A stretch of 64,000 nt of DNA from Leuctra nigra (GCA_934045905.1 OW203762.1:22910345-22974344); one strand, 5' to 3'; counted from the stretch's first letter, positions 45,106 through 57,739 are shown. Notes: generated by a model not told the origin, from the sequence alone. Made by a program: numbers and translations.

Positions 45106-47591
45106 CTGAAATTATTTTTTACTTTTGCGTACCTAATGGTTTTCTGAGAAATATACAATTTTCGTAATTAAATCGTTAATATCATCATAAAATTAATTCA
45201 AAAATAAAATAATTCAAAAATATAATTAATAAACAATCCTTTCACGTCAAAGCATACATTTCGCACGGCACCTCCACTATCAGACACTTCAAACACTGTT
45301 TAACAATGTTAACTATTCCGGGTGATGTCATCATCTATGATCTAAATATGATCCCAAGTTAGTAGCACTCCTAGTTGAGGAGATGTAACAAAGAAGGTCT
45401 CCGCTCCGCCAACCGAGTTTCCTCTCTAAGTTTCTAGTTTGTGTGGCTTCTTAGTTCTTCGTGCGGTTTCAACTCAGCGGAGACCGGGTCCGCCATGTTT
45501 GACGTCATCCAGAAACATGGCTTCTTACCTTTTAGAAACGACGAAGTAAATTGGTTTATGAGAGTTTATAACCATGTGTGGGCGGACAGCGACATATAAA
45601 CGTCACGGGAACACAACTCGCTGAATGATGCATGTGTAACGAGTCGGTTGGTGAAGGAGAGGAGGAAAGACGATTGAGTTAGTCGGAAGAAGTTATGGCG
45701 ATGAGTCCGGCGATATTTCACTCGCGTTGAGCGTGTCGGGATCTGATCGTCACTTGTCACGCTCTCTCTGGCTCGTCACTTTGGCAGCAGAGCGAGATCA
45801 ACTCCTTCGCCATGAGATCTGGCTGGTTGTACAAGTTGATAAGGTCTACTTAAGACGGCTGAGTAGTGAGTTTGACCTTGAAGAGTTTTTTTATCGATTT
45901 TTATCAGTATCTTTCAAAAATGGAATTGTTAATAAAATAAGGCTTTGTACGAGTCTTCAGAACAGTTCAATGAAAATAACTTCTTAGCTTGGAATGGTTT
46001 ATTAGTTTTATTTTGTCCTACAGACGTAGTAGTGCATAGTGCCTAAAATATATATTGATTTATGTTAGTTTTGCAGGTAGGTATCGGAGCAATAAAATCT
46101 TCTACGAAATGTTGATAAAATATATCTTGATAAATCAAGTCTATAGAGGTTATGGTCATTGGGACCAACATTATCGGTATTTTTGCCAATTTTCAGACTA
46201 ATCTGTTATCTTTAATAGTTATTGTAATTTTATAGAAATTGTATTCTATAAGATCTTGAATTATTTGAAAAATGTATGCCTGTAATTTCATTTATTTTAT
46301 TTTTGCTTTCTTGATGCTTATTTTTCAAGGCCTTTAGTTTAGAGCAGAAACTTGCAAATGCACATCAAATCGCATGCAATTCGAAGGCTCACTCATCACC
46401 GCGTTACAGAGCGTTTGCCAAGTTTAATATGGTAGTGGTGGTAGAGGAATAAAAATATGTAAAAGTACAACATCTGCCACCATAAGTAATATTACAAATA
46501 AACAATGTTGTACATTGTTACAATAATATAAACAATAATATTAATGTATCCATTTCTTCTCTTCATATAACATTTTTAAATTTCGATTCTTCATTTCCCT
46601 ATTTTCTATTCTTAGAATATTAGAACTGTAACCCACTACTAGAACTCCTTCGGTTGTGATTTCAACCGTACTTTCAAGTGCCCACTATGTTAATTATTAT
46701 TCCAAATGTACTAAATTTTATATACAGTTTTGAAAAACAAACAACAAAAACATAATATGTTTATGTGTAAATTGCGTAATTCATAACTTAAAAAGTAACT
46801 ACCATTTCTGTCACCATTTGTAAAATTTTCTAATGTAAATTTTATTCAAATTATACCTATGTCTTCTCAAATATTAGGTTGCAGTGTCTAACGATAATAA
46901 TATACTTAGTACTGGAAACCATGTTAATCAATTAACAAAACAACTTCAAGTTAAAATTAAAATTACTAATTTGACGAAATAACAGTTTAGTTAGAAATAT
47001 GGATGCACTCTTTTGACATCAATGAGCCAATAAAACTCAAAATTATTCTATGATGCTATATGAACTACAAACGACAAAATATGCATTGATATCAAAGTTT
47101 TATACACTTTTTAAATTTAGACATCTTGTTTAAGCAACAAGTGATAACGACTCTGAGCAAATAACTCTGAGGTTAAACCTAGTAGAGAAAATAATAGAAA
47201 AGAAGAACTTTGAATCCTCATGTTCATTTCTCTCCAAATAAGCCTTGAGCTTTGGTCACTTGGGCTTCACTTGAGCAACCCTAATGATTACTTTTAACTT
47301 TTTAATGCAATTGAGTGGATGGTGTGATGACAATATGCAAATGTCTACAATAAACAGCCTAATAACATATAATAATACATTATTGTCTAGCTATTAGTCA
47401 CGCCAAAGGTGCAGCAAACCTCAATGCATTAATTATTCAATGCATTCACTGAAATACGATGCATGCGTTGATGCAACACCCAACTTTTACCTTCAACATG
47501 CGTAGGGCTCAGAGGGCATTGTTGCATACCGTGATCATCATTCAGACACGATTCTGAAAAACAGCATAGTTAGCATTCAATAGTGCTAATT
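45106..47591. other. AT-rich spacer with a transposon-end fragment
   Basis: At 46388-46421 is the terminal fragment CTCACTCATCACCGCGTTAC of the CTAG-ended family (30368, 53031). The island 45390-45860 is CpG-richer, with GTCCGCCATGTTTGACGTCA near 45489, but its frames are unrecognised. No gene is supported. Confidence 0.4.
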
Positions 47592-47680
47592 AGGGTTCCG
47601 TTTTCAATGCTCTGTTAAACCAGTTGTTAAGTTGTACAGTGACATAGTTGTCATTCTAGAATTGTCAGCCATGGCTATAT
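47592..47680. mobile_element. Partial MITE of the 'GTTTTTCAAT' family
   Basis: GTTCCGTTTTCAATGCTCTG followed by TTAAACCAGTTGTTAA and ACAGTGACATAGTTGTCA resembles the left end and core of the 18787 element. The right end is missing. Confidence 0.45.
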
Positions 47681-47696
47681 TTTATCTGGGTTTTAA

Positions 47697-47765
47697 TTGT
47701 ATTGTATTGTATTGTATGTATTTATTATGTATGTATGTATTGTATGTATGTATTTGTATTTATTT
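47697..47765. repeat. (TGTAT)n/(TATG)n microsatellite
   Basis: TGTAT repeats pass into GTATGTAT repeats over about 70 bp, with short interruptions. Confidence 0.9.
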
Positions 47766-50700
47766 AAGGGATTAATTATTTCATATTGAAACTAGGAAAT
47801 AAATAACAAAACTATATAATGTTATTTTAGTCGTATCAGAGGCAGTATTCTTGATTTGATAAAGTCAGGTAGTATTAGTTCATGTCTTTAGAAAGTAAAA
47901 ACCTCATAATGATGAATGACATTTTTTCATGAAACGAGGAGTCTAGTGTTACAAAATTACTCCATATACGTATAACATTTTTGTCTCCAGTTAAAATGAA
48001 TGGATTCGTATAAAATAAGCCAAGAACTAAATATCATTGTCGCCCTGTTATTCATAGCTTATATTACGTCACACATTGTTGCGAACAAAAAACCTGACCT
48101 GATCTGTGACAACAATATGGCCACCGCGCAGCTCAAAGCAAAGAAAATATAATTCCTTGCATTATTGATAGTAAAAAAGATAAGTTCATGCGAGAAGATC
48201 TTAATTGAATCCATAGAGATTCTTGAGATATCAAATTAACAATCCGTAAAATTATGGGTAAAAAACGAATAAGATTTTGTTTTATTTTAGCCGAATTATT
48301 AATTGATCATTGGAGTATTAAATTGCGAAATCATAACGAATTTAGATCGTTCGTATAAAAATATTCTTAGTTTTAACTTACAAAATGTGTAAGAATTAAC
48401 AACAAAGTTTATTCTTGCGTGAACTTGGACGGAGATGAGGATAATTATTTGAACGTGGCCGTGGTACTGGTAAATACCAGGCAGGTATACCTATATCTCC
48501 CCCTCCACCCCAAGATCGCAAGCGACGGGCCAGGTTCGAGTCTCGAGTCGAGCTAAACTTGTTAGACCCGCGTTCTTTTCCCTGCAATCCAATTGGGAAT
48601 TTGTTCAGTGAGGGAATGCGTGTAATTTAAAGTTTAAAAATTTAAGATAAAATATTTACTCGTTCTCCACTGCCTTTTCTGTTTTACAAATTGTGTGACG
48701 TGGCAGCGGTAGTTGCGGGGGGGGGGGGAGTAAGGGGGCAGAGGGGTTAGGGGGCAAGAAGGCTAGGAAAAGCGTGGAAATGTAAGGAAATTGGTGGCGT
48801 GCTTCCGGCGAGAATCAAGTGGAGGAAATTGAAGTAAAACAAAAACAAGAACCACAAACGGAGCCTTGTGGTTGGATGAAGGAAATAAGAGGCGAGGTGT
48901 CGTCATACAAAATGTATGTTCCATCAGTGGATTTGGTCAGAAGTAGAAAAGTGAGAAATCAGATGGGAATGGTGGAAAAAAGAAGGAGTAGGAGGAAACT
49001 ACGGTGATTAAAATGTAGGATGCATAGAAACACCGTGGAAAACATTTTCATCTTGGGGAATTATTCAACGCTTTTTCCAGACGTAGGATGTAGATGCATA
49101 ACAGATGCATTTCTGTTAACAGCATAACAGTGCAGATGCAGCAAGTTCAAAGTTGATGAAGTTTTTATGACGCCACGGATGAGAATAATGAAGAATAACT
49201 AATAAGAGATGACATAAGACTGTCTGGTCAGAGAGTGAGGTCAATGACTTGATAATTGTTCGACAGCTCAGAGTTTGCATTGTTATTGTTCCCGTGACAG
49301 ATATTTGTTCTGGACCACCAGAGATCTTTGTGAAGACTTCCGAGCGTGAAAGTGAAGCATGATCTGCTGTCTTCAATTCGCAACTAGTTACACTTGGCTG
49401 TTTTGTTATTTCTCGAGCGCACAATATGATATATGGTCCATGCAGCCCCCGAGGACCCGATCTTCCGACCACAAATCAATCTCCCAGGCGACTTGGCCGG
49501 ACACAACGCGCCAGCCGGAATACAAAATACAAGTTTTGACCATCTAGTGACATGTGTTATTTCTTTTTTCTCATCCTCTTTCCATCAATTCCTTAGTAAT
49601 TTTTTATTCTTCTCGTCTCCTCTCCACCCTTCCCACCCCCTTTAATGCTAACATGCGTCACTTGAGAAATCGGTCATGGGACGAAGCGAACGGACATTTC
49701 AAAAATTCGAAATGCGGAGTTGAGTAATTCCCTAATGGTGTTGCGGTTTCTGGACTGGCGCAGTGGCCGACCCACAAGGGATTTACACTAAGAATTGTTA
49801 CTCTTCTTCGTTTTCTTCTCTCGCCGACTCTCCGACACTTGTCTGTAATATTTTCCATAAATCATCTTAGCCGGACCTGAGCTGCCACGAAGCGGAGGAA
49901 ACTTTGGGGTGGCCGCCGTGTGCGGGGGAGGGGGGGTGAGAGATGAGGAATGAATTATTATCGGTCTGCAATGTTGGGGAGAACGGGGACATCACTGCTG
50001 CATCTTCGGCACAAATAGAAAAGTGATTGGAAGGCGGACGAGGAATGAAAAGTTTTTCTTGTCGCTGGATTAAGGGTGGGGTGGGAGGGGGGAGGCACGA
50101 GGGTAGGGGTGTTTTTACACTCTTTCGACCATCATCAATTCCAACCGCTTTCTTGTGTGGAAAAAGTCGCTTGTTGTTGGCGAGTAACGAATTTTTCCGC
50201 GGTGTAACTTTTCCGACTGCGATGAGAGAGAGTGTGAGGGTGTGCAAGAGGGGGTGGGGGCGGGGGCGGATTCGCTAACAGATCAAGCCATGACGTAACA
50301 GACTCTAACTTGGCAGATACAAATACGTAATCTTCACGTGTTTCACGTTTCATTTTTCACTGCGTTTTGCTTGCCGTCAGTTGCGAGGCAATTATTCGCG
50401 TCGTAAGCAGCATCTAGAAGTTAGCAGATCGACCACATTGCTGCTCCAGAGCCAATTCAATTGACTCTTCGAGCACACAAGTTAGCCACGACGTTAATGT
50501 GTCAGATCAAAAGTTATTCACTCGAGTGTATATGTTGAGGGAGTGAGTCGACGTCCAGAAAATGGCTGGAAACCAATCTCGAATCCATCCTCTGGGTAGG
50601 AGAGAGGTGCCTGTCTCCTCCCCCTCATCCTCTGAGTCCCTCAGCCCCTGAACGCCCTGGAAGACTCGTTTTCATCAGGCCTCGTGAATGTTTGATGAGC

Positions 50701-53030
50701 TGAAGGAAGTTGAAGCTGTTAGCTTGTTGGTCGTTGTCGCAGTGTACTTGCTCAGGTGAACTTTGTCATGCGATGTCGCTCGAAGAGAGCGAGGAGTAAA
50801 TAGTCTGGGTCGACAAGATGACGTAGAGGGAACGAAGCACCCGGCAGACCATCCTTGATCAAACTTTACACAAAGTGGCTCAAAGATGATATTTGCCTTG
50901 ATCCAAGTTGATACTGTTTTGAGTTAACCACCGTTGCATATGCGAGTGGTCTTTGAATTAGAGTTCGGGTCACTCGTGTTTGTTCTTCCGAGAGCAGAGT
51001 CATTGAGGAATCTCTTGGCGGCTTCCAGTTCGAGTCTTCTCATCCCTGAGGTCTTGACTGCGAGGTAGACCGCAGCCAGAAGTCGAGATTGTGATGGCGA
51101 CGTTCACTTGTGTCAATAAGATTGCGTAATTCACTGTAATTGCTTTGGACATTCGATTCAAATTCGTCATTTGTCGGTGATGGGATTCAATTGGTAAATA
51201 TCTCTTCGCGAACGTAAAGAGAGTTTGTTCTTCTGTTGACTTTTTGTTTCCGATGTGCCGTGTTTTTATCTCTAAGGCAAATATTTCCAGCGACATTCGA
51301 AGTGAACCAAATGAAATCACTCGATTCTGTGACTGTCCCAAGTTTACAACACAAATCAACAAAGAATGGAGAGGGAAAAAAACATATATTCACTATATAC
51401 AAATGGACACGGTTTTCCTCTTTCATTTCTTCTGCCTGATTTGAGTCCCTCTGGGCAAGACGAGAACTTTTGAACCGTGACCAAAACAAAATGGCTGCCA
51501 GCCTGTCGCATCTACCCAACATACCTTTCTATTTGTTAGATCAAAAACCATATTTCTGAATACTGCACGTCATTGATTTCTAACTCTGAACCCATGTTTT
51601 GTTTGTCGCCTTTTTGTGTGTAACTTCGTGGACTTTTATGCAAACGACTTCTTTGTGAAGCCACGACCAAAGCATATATTGGCTCCTTTGAGGAATCTGT
51701 AACCTGGTTTTGAAAGCCATGCATATAGAAATCACCATATGAAAACATAACTTTATAGAAGGTAGACTCCCCTTCACGGTCTACATCCGTTTCCACAATT
51801 TTACACGACTTATGATATCCAACTTTGCTGCAGGTTTACACTAAACTCCTAATTAACGTCACGGTTAATTATTTACTTCTTTCTTCCCTCCAACACTTCT
51901 AATGTAACGGCAGCACAATCTAACACCTAAAAACAACTCATGCAAATCGTAAAATCGAATTGCGTCAACACAAACGCTGTAGCTGTTTGCCACGAATGTA
52001 TAGAACTTTCCTTCACTCCTTGTCTCATCTACCAACGACATCCTCTCTCCAGGGAAGCCAAGTGAGTTGACAGTCGCAGGTAGAAGACGAAGACGGCGTT
52101 CAAATTGAAATACGCTTCTTGCGACGCTCGCAAATAGTTTGACAGTCTTGCTCTTGTGGTTGTCAATCACACCAACTTGTCAACCAACTTGCACTGACTT
52201 ATCACACTGTTGTAATTAGATTCCTACCGACTGGCGCTAATTTAGCGGCAACATTTGTGAATCTTAGACGTGATTGTTGTAATTAGTAAGTCCCGATAGA
52301 CGATGCGACGACAGGCGTTGACGGCTGCGACGGAATCAAGCAAGATGGAGGGGAAAAGTAGATTAACATGAGCATTAATGAACGTGTTTAAGATTCGATG
52401 TGCGTGATTTTCTGTTGACAAGTGGAACACGACTTTGAGAAACTCAGAGAACAATTCAAGTTACAAACAAACTAGGACTATAAACAAGCGGACGCGTTGC
52501 ATTATTTGGAGAGTTCGTTAGTTTTGTTTTTAAAGTGTGATGCAATACATAAATTACATAGAATTTTACTTCATTTAGGGTCTCTTGATATAAGTTATTA
52601 TTTAGAAATCAGATACGAAAGACAATAAGTATTATTATTTTATTATTATGTACGAAACATGTGGAACCTCAACATAAGTTTTGTTAATTAATTCTACAAT
52701 CGCTCTAGGTATAAGATAACGAAGGAGGGTCAAGTGGGGAAGGAGTTTATTGTACTATCACATGTACAGTTTATTAAAAGTATGCACAAAAATCCTACCT
52801 CTGCCACCATATTATGTAATTTTAATGTGATTTGTTATTATCTGTTTTAGTAAGTAAGTAAGTAAGCACAGAGCAAAGGTAGTCATGATTTTATTAGTGT
52901 TTAGTATTGTACACTTTTATTTGATTGAGCTAGTTTTTTTCAAATACAAAAGAAATATTCTACATGACACAAAGTCAACAGAGTGGTTTCACACACAATT
53001 CAAAAGTTTACTATAAAAATATTAATTAAA
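47766..53030. other. Long spacer with GC-richer middle part
   Basis: From 48400 to 52450 sequence complexity and CpG rise, with a 12-G tract (48717-48728) and G-rich runs near 49925 and 50070-50110. A T-arm-like GGTTCGAGTCTCG occurs at 48532. An ATG in good context (AAAATGGCTGCC, 51491) opens only 22 codons. Minus-strand frames of 101-126 codons are unrecognised. This may be upstream DNA or a first-exon region of a neighbouring gene, but I cannot support any gene model. Confidence 0.35.
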
Positions 53031-53831
53031 CTAGGAAAACCCTCAGTGTAACGCGTTGATGAGCGAGCACGGATACGCGCAAATTCTCGAACCGGAAATG
53101 CGTACACAACGCACAGAAAACATATACATCCATATCGAATTGATTATGATATCAACTTAAAAGTGTATGCTTTTCATCGAAACTTTAAAATAGCATCTAA
53201 GCACCTGGTTCATAAAGCAAATCAGAATCAATTTTCAATTGGCACTGGAAAACATTCATTTCGATACTTCATTACTGATAGATATTAAAAATTTCAATAA
53301 CTTCATACGTTCTTAACTGATTGGGATGAGATTTTGTAAAATAAGAGACAATATTGGTCTTAATGATCATGCAAAATATGAGTTTGATCAGAATATTCGA
53401 AGACCGTTTTCATTTTTTAGCCTATCAGGAGTTATTTATTTAAATTTTAACCAATGAATGGATTTCAAAATAAATTATGGTATGCAAACAGAGAAGGTTG
53501 ATTTTACATGTGTACAACATTTCAGCTCGATCAAAGAAAAACACTGACCTGTATAGCCAAAATATGAGTTTGATCAGATTTATCGAAGACCAGTTTCATT
53601 TTTCAACCTACCATCAGGAGATGTTTATTTAAATTTTAACCAATCAATTTTTTTCAAAAAAATTAGGGGTCAGCAAACAGAAAAGGTTGTCTCCACATGT
53701 GTGCAAAATTTCAGCTCGATCGAAGAAAAACTCTGACCTGTATAGCGTCAGTAAACGGAAAAAAAAAAAAAAAAAAACAGAGGTCCGTGCCAAAAGAGCC
53801 AAAAGGAGACGCTCGCTTCGCTCGCTCAATA
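53031..53831 (-). mobile_element. CTAG-ended repeat family, long copy (801 bp)
   Basis: This is the inverse of 30368-30968, with an extra internal unit. The words TTCAGCTCGATC(A/G)AAGAAAAAC and TGACCTGTATAGC recur at 53521 and 53710, a 189-bp period. In sense orientation it starts TTATTGAGCGAGCGAAGCGA, has an 18-A/T run (53760-53777 region), and ends AACGCGTTACACTGAGGGTT then TTCCTAG before TTT. It is non-coding. Confidence 0.78.
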
Positions 53832-54679
53832 ATTTAAGGCTATATGAAACATTATACAACTAAAACAATGAAACAACAATCATGATAAAATAAATGGCAT
53901 TACCATAATATAAATTCAATAACGTACTCGTTTTGTGAGAAAATTAAATCATTTAGAAAATTACATGATTGTATTACCTATTAGATAAGTGATAACTTTT
54001 TAAAAGCATGTACCTAGTATAAATAGGTAAGGCACGTATTATTGAAAGCTGGAGGTCATTGATAAACTTACTCATTATTGATAAATAATCAGTCATATCA
54101 CCATGTTTTATATAAATCACCTGCCTCCGTACCCTCTTAGATAAACATTACTTCCTTACCTCTTGTTTCACTTCCAACATTCCTCCCCTCAAGTTATCAA
54201 TAACCGGACATTCTTCCAGCAACGCTTCAAGATTGCAACTCCATGGATTGAGTGGCGTCCCCACGGCATTGAGTCAAATCGTGACTCACTGTCGACCATT
54301 ATGCCGGCCAAGTCTAGGAGGATCAGCCACTCCACGCAGCACTGTAGGCAGCCAGTCGCTCTCTGGAGATAACGCTAAACCACACGGATAATTTATTTAT
54401 AAGCTTGCACATGGTGGATGTACTGTACTTGCCTCGTTGTGTGTGTGTGTGTATCGGATTCCACGCAATCGGCTTATGGCAATGATGTCGTTCTAGGGAG
54501 ACGTCGGGACGGCGGCCGACGCCGAATATGAAGGGCGTCGATTTGAATGATATGACAACAGGTTTCAAACAATTTTGCCGTCAAAACATGGGAATAAGTA
54601 TGTATTTTTAAGTCTTTTTTATAATTTTTCGTAATATTTTGGCGGAGTTCATAAATGTCTCCCTAAAATCGGAATTGCA
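53832..54679. other. Spacer
   Basis: It contains a (GT)n run near 54438-54453 and a CpG-richer block at 54230-54560 with overlapping unrecognised frames. No gene is supported. Confidence 0.4.
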
Positions 54680-54877
54680 ATTCAGTATTTCACTCATAGA
54701 ATACTACAGTCCTACGATGATAGAATAGCAAAATCCTAGAACTATACTGATTTTTAACAGAATTCAATGTCATTTTAAATCAATTGCTAAGATTAACAGT
54801 AGCTCCGTGATAATTTCTAGATATCGAGTCCTAATAAACAGTTTAAATTTAACACATCATTGAAAAACCGGCCGTTA
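54680..54877. mobile_element. MITE of the 'GTTTTTCAAT' family, decayed
   Basis: The right end CATTGAAAAACCGGCCGTTA (54858-54877) and the inner GAGTCCTAATAAACAGTTTA match the family. The left end is hard to place, near 54690. Confidence 0.45.
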
Positions 54878-55663
54878 GAAGTAATTGCATTCCTCATATA
54901 AAAAGGAGATTCAGAAAGTCTATGAAACAATCACAGTGAATTGTCTCCTAGCAGCATTCTGAATAGTTCAGTAGTGAGATTATTAACCACTAGGGTGTGG
55001 TGTCTGACCCCTCCGGCCTCTTTCACCCAAACCCCCCTAATTTGCACTTGTGAGCCTCTCTTTTTTGGTTAGGAAAACAAACATACCTCCAATATGTGCG
55101 ACAGAGAGAGCTAGTGATAACTATAAGGTGCTTATTAAGTGAAGCACAGTGGGGTTCGATATTCCTCCGGGAAGAGAAAAGGAGTGGGTAACTTCTTTCC
55201 CCTCTTCCCAAGGGATGGAGAGGAACACAGCGGGTGGGGGAGGGGGCATTAATGCGTTATGAGTGATAGGAACTGATGGCTGTACCAGTGTACTCAATGT
55301 TTAGCTTATGACGTACTCACTGTCGCGTACACTCGCAGAATCTTGCAATTGCCCTTTTTAATCTCAGAAAACAAAGAGGATAGGTAGTGGAAAATATTGA
55401 GCTGACTTTTGAGTTGTACAATTTATTGGATTTAAATATATTCCTTCACGATGCTGTCTAATGATTTTCTCAAAACAAAGAGTCTTGCCTTTTAATTTAA
55501 ATTTTTATTGTATACACATTTATACAATTACATAGCACTATTAAAATGTATTGTTGTAAGCTAAAAAAAATCATCCATTAAATAAGAGAGTTGCTATAAA
55601 AATATCCTGAAAACTTATGAAAAATTCAAATTTACCTTTATTTGCATTTTTCAAAAATCAATA
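54878..55663. other. Spacer
   Basis: It has a G-rich stretch near 55230-55247 and an AT-rich rest. No feature was recognised. Confidence 0.4.
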
Positions 55664-55676
55664 AATTAGTAAATCA

Positions 55677-56122
55677 TTTGATTTGATTTGATTATTAGAG
55701 TTTAACGGCGCGTCAACGACGAGGTTATATTGCGCACATTAAATTTTACTTGAAACTTTGTTGATTTAAGTGGAGGACATGGGGAGGGGGTCGACCTAAC
55801 GGGCCCGATCCGGGGGAGTCCAGTACTGGTGGGAAGGCCAGGTCGGAATGGGGACGGACCGGGGGGTGTGAGGATTCGGGCCGACTGAACCCGATTTCAG
55901 GGGGATCACCATCTCGAGGGGGGAGGCCGGCTCGATGGGGTCCACAAATTCAATGGAGGGTATGGTTAGGCCGACCCTGGCTGCTCTTTGTCTGGACCTC
56001 ACCACTGACCTGTCCGGCATGGGTAGCCCTTACACATGAGCATATGCTCGCCGGCGTAGCTGCAATGGATCATTGGCCAACACAAACCCCACCACCGCGA
56101 TAAGGTGGCAGCCGTTGGGGGG
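55677..56122 (-). mobile_element. Short non-LTR-type element (RTE-like), internally deleted, with 13-bp target duplication
   Basis: AATTAGTAAATCA occurs exactly at 55664-55676 and 56123-56135. Between them, read on the minus strand, the element starts CCCCCCAACGGCTGCCACCT, continues with GGTGGTGGGGTTTGTGTTGG and a CGCCGGCGAGCATATGCTCA hairpin, opens a frame at ATGCCGGACAGG (75 codons, 55796-56020), and ends GACGCGCCGTTAAACTCTAA followed by a short (ATCAA)n-type tail. The 5' block (CACC..ATCGCGGTGGTGGGG) and the 3' GCGCCGTTAAAC-plus-microsatellite resemble RTE-clade retroelements as I remember them. No reverse transcriptase is left, so it must have moved with help from another element. Confidence 0.7.
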
Positions 56123-56199
56123 AATTAGTAAATCAATGCATTAAATCTAATTCATGTAGGTATTCAGGTTTTCGTTGCCAAGAGTGTACACTGTCGTAG

Positions 56200-56620
56200 G
56201 GGTTGTTTTATATTTGCGGGTAAAGTAGGGTGATCTCATGTCTCTTCTGATGATGCTCACGTCACTAAACGTCACTCTGATTAAGATGAGACAAAGTGCA
56301 CTCGCAGATTGGCGTGTCGCGTGCAGAGAAGAATGCGTTTTACAGAATTACATTCAAATCCATTTGGTATTAAATCTAAAAGTCGTGTTTTGCTGGTTTT
56401 CTCTGACAGGAGGGGCTGATGCGTCGATGCGTGGTCGGAATCGGAATTCAATCGTTTAATAATTATGCACAATGCATTTCGAGCGTGTACCGAGACCGAA
56501 CGAATAACAAAACATTTTGCGAATAATTATCGCCGATGAAAGCTTTGTTGAATATTGGTTTGGGTTGTTTGATCAGAACTGTGACCGATCGCCGATGCGG
56601 AACGCTTCCGTATCATTTCA
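56200..56620. other. Higher-complexity island, possibly conserved non-coding DNA
   Basis: It has balanced composition and many CpG, with CACGTCACTAAACGTCACTC at about 56259-56278 (two CACGTCA/ACGTCA words) and repeated CGATCG/TGCG words. Small frames on both strands overlap and are unrecognised. Its character is like the islands at 57.7 and 58.8 kb. Confidence 0.2.
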
Positions 56621-56811
56621 TAATTTTATTTAAAAAAATTATTAGTGGCAATTTTTATAACATTGACAATATAAAGGGGTTGAAAGTGGATGTGTACAAT
56701 AGCTGCAGAATTAATGTCATTTTGGTGTTTTTAATTTGTTGTGATTTAGAATTTTGAAATTACTTGATTAAAATGCAGCTTTTATGATCAGATGATTAGA
56801 TTACTTATTAA

Positions 56812-56914
56812 TAGTCGGGTTTTTTCAATGCATGTGGTTATTTTAGGAATGCCATTGGTTGTTGACATGGCAATATAGTCCAAATCAACTATATAAATTG
56901 AAAACTCGTCCTTA
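56812..56914. mobile_element. MITE of the 'GTTTTTCAAT' family, short copy
   Basis: The left end CGGGTTTTTTCAATGCATG pairs with a right end whose complement reads AGGACGAGTTTTCAATTTA. The core ATGCCATTGGTTGTTGACAT is shared (inverted or direct) with 58400 and 18787. Length is 103 bp. Confidence 0.6.
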
Positions 56915-56961
56915 AAAGTAATATTATAAAAATAAGTCAGATAATTCATCCAGTCAGACCA

Positions 56962-57009
56962 TCTGACTGGATATCGGAAGGTCGTGGGTTCGAGTCCCAC
57001 TCGAGGACA
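56962..57009 (+). pseudogene. tRNA-like 3' fragment
   Basis: An anticodon arm can form (TCTGA, seven-base loop CTGGATA, TCGGA), followed by AGGTC and a perfect T arm (GTGGG, TTCGAGT, CCCAC) and an acceptor-like TCGAGGACA. The 5' acceptor strand and D arm are missing, so this is not a functional tRNA. It may be a tRNA pseudogene or a SINE head. The loop's nominal anticodon is GGA. Confidence 0.5.
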
Positions 57010-57080
57010 ATCTTTTCACATTGCAGTTGGTATTTATTTACATCGACCTATCTGAGGTTATCAGCAAAAATCATATTTCA

Positions 57081-57278
57081 ATAGACCATTTGAAATATTA
57101 TCTCGGTGGCTCTGCTTTATAAGAAAAATCATATGCAGTATTATTTCCAGACACCTTAGTCCCTGTTAGTCCCTGTTTTACCTAATGTTGAAACAGGGAC
57201 TAAGGTGTCTGGAAATCAAACTGCATATGATTTTTGTTAGAAAGCAGAGCCACAGAGATAATATTTAAAATGGTCTAT
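57081..57278. mobile_element. Foldback MITE 'ATAGACC' family, copy 2
   Basis: The ends ATAGACCATTT and complement, the inner GCTCTGCTTT and CATATGCAGT are shared with 37536-37730. The central stem TTTCCAGACACCTTAGTCCC continues to CTGTT and pairs exactly over 24 bp with its complement, enclosing a duplicated AGTCCCTGTT in the loop. TA follows on the right; CA precedes on the left, so one target copy has mutated. Arms total about 90 bp. Confidence 0.82.
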
Positions 57279-57419
57279 TAATTACACAATCAAACTTCAC
57301 GACTGTAGACTATAGTTACCCTAGTTACCTATCAGAAGTAAAACAAATCATCTAAATATAGAAAACCAAGACAATTTGGTTTAGAAAGTTGTACCCGAAT
57401 GTCCCCCACATTCTTATCC

Positions 57420-57478
57420 GTATTATTATTGTATTATTATTTATTATTATTATTTATTATTGTATTGTTGTATTATTC
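57420..57478. repeat. (TTA)n microsatellite
   Basis: TATTATTATTG-type triplets run for nearly 60 bp with a few G interruptions. Confidence 0.9.
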
Positions 57479-57739
57479 TTACAACAATTTAGTGCTAGTA
57501 AAATCAAGATGAATTTGAAGCAAAAAACTAATTGTAACAAGAAAAAAATGAATTCACTTTTATTATTTTATGTGTAGGTACCTCGTGGAATTTAGTTCTC
57601 GTTAGAAATAAAGACACAATTTTAATAATAATATTCCTAATCATGACATTATAAACTTAATTAAAACATCCCAAGGCTCAATAGAGCAGATGAACTAATT
57701 TATTCGTCTTGAAATAAAAGTGCGGCCCGTCGAACTCTG

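Noticed and set aside
51491..51559. 22-codon frame at a strong Kozak ATG (AAAATGGCTGCC)
   Set aside because: It ends quickly with no donor site in frame. AAAATGGC-type words recur as non-coding motifs in this window.
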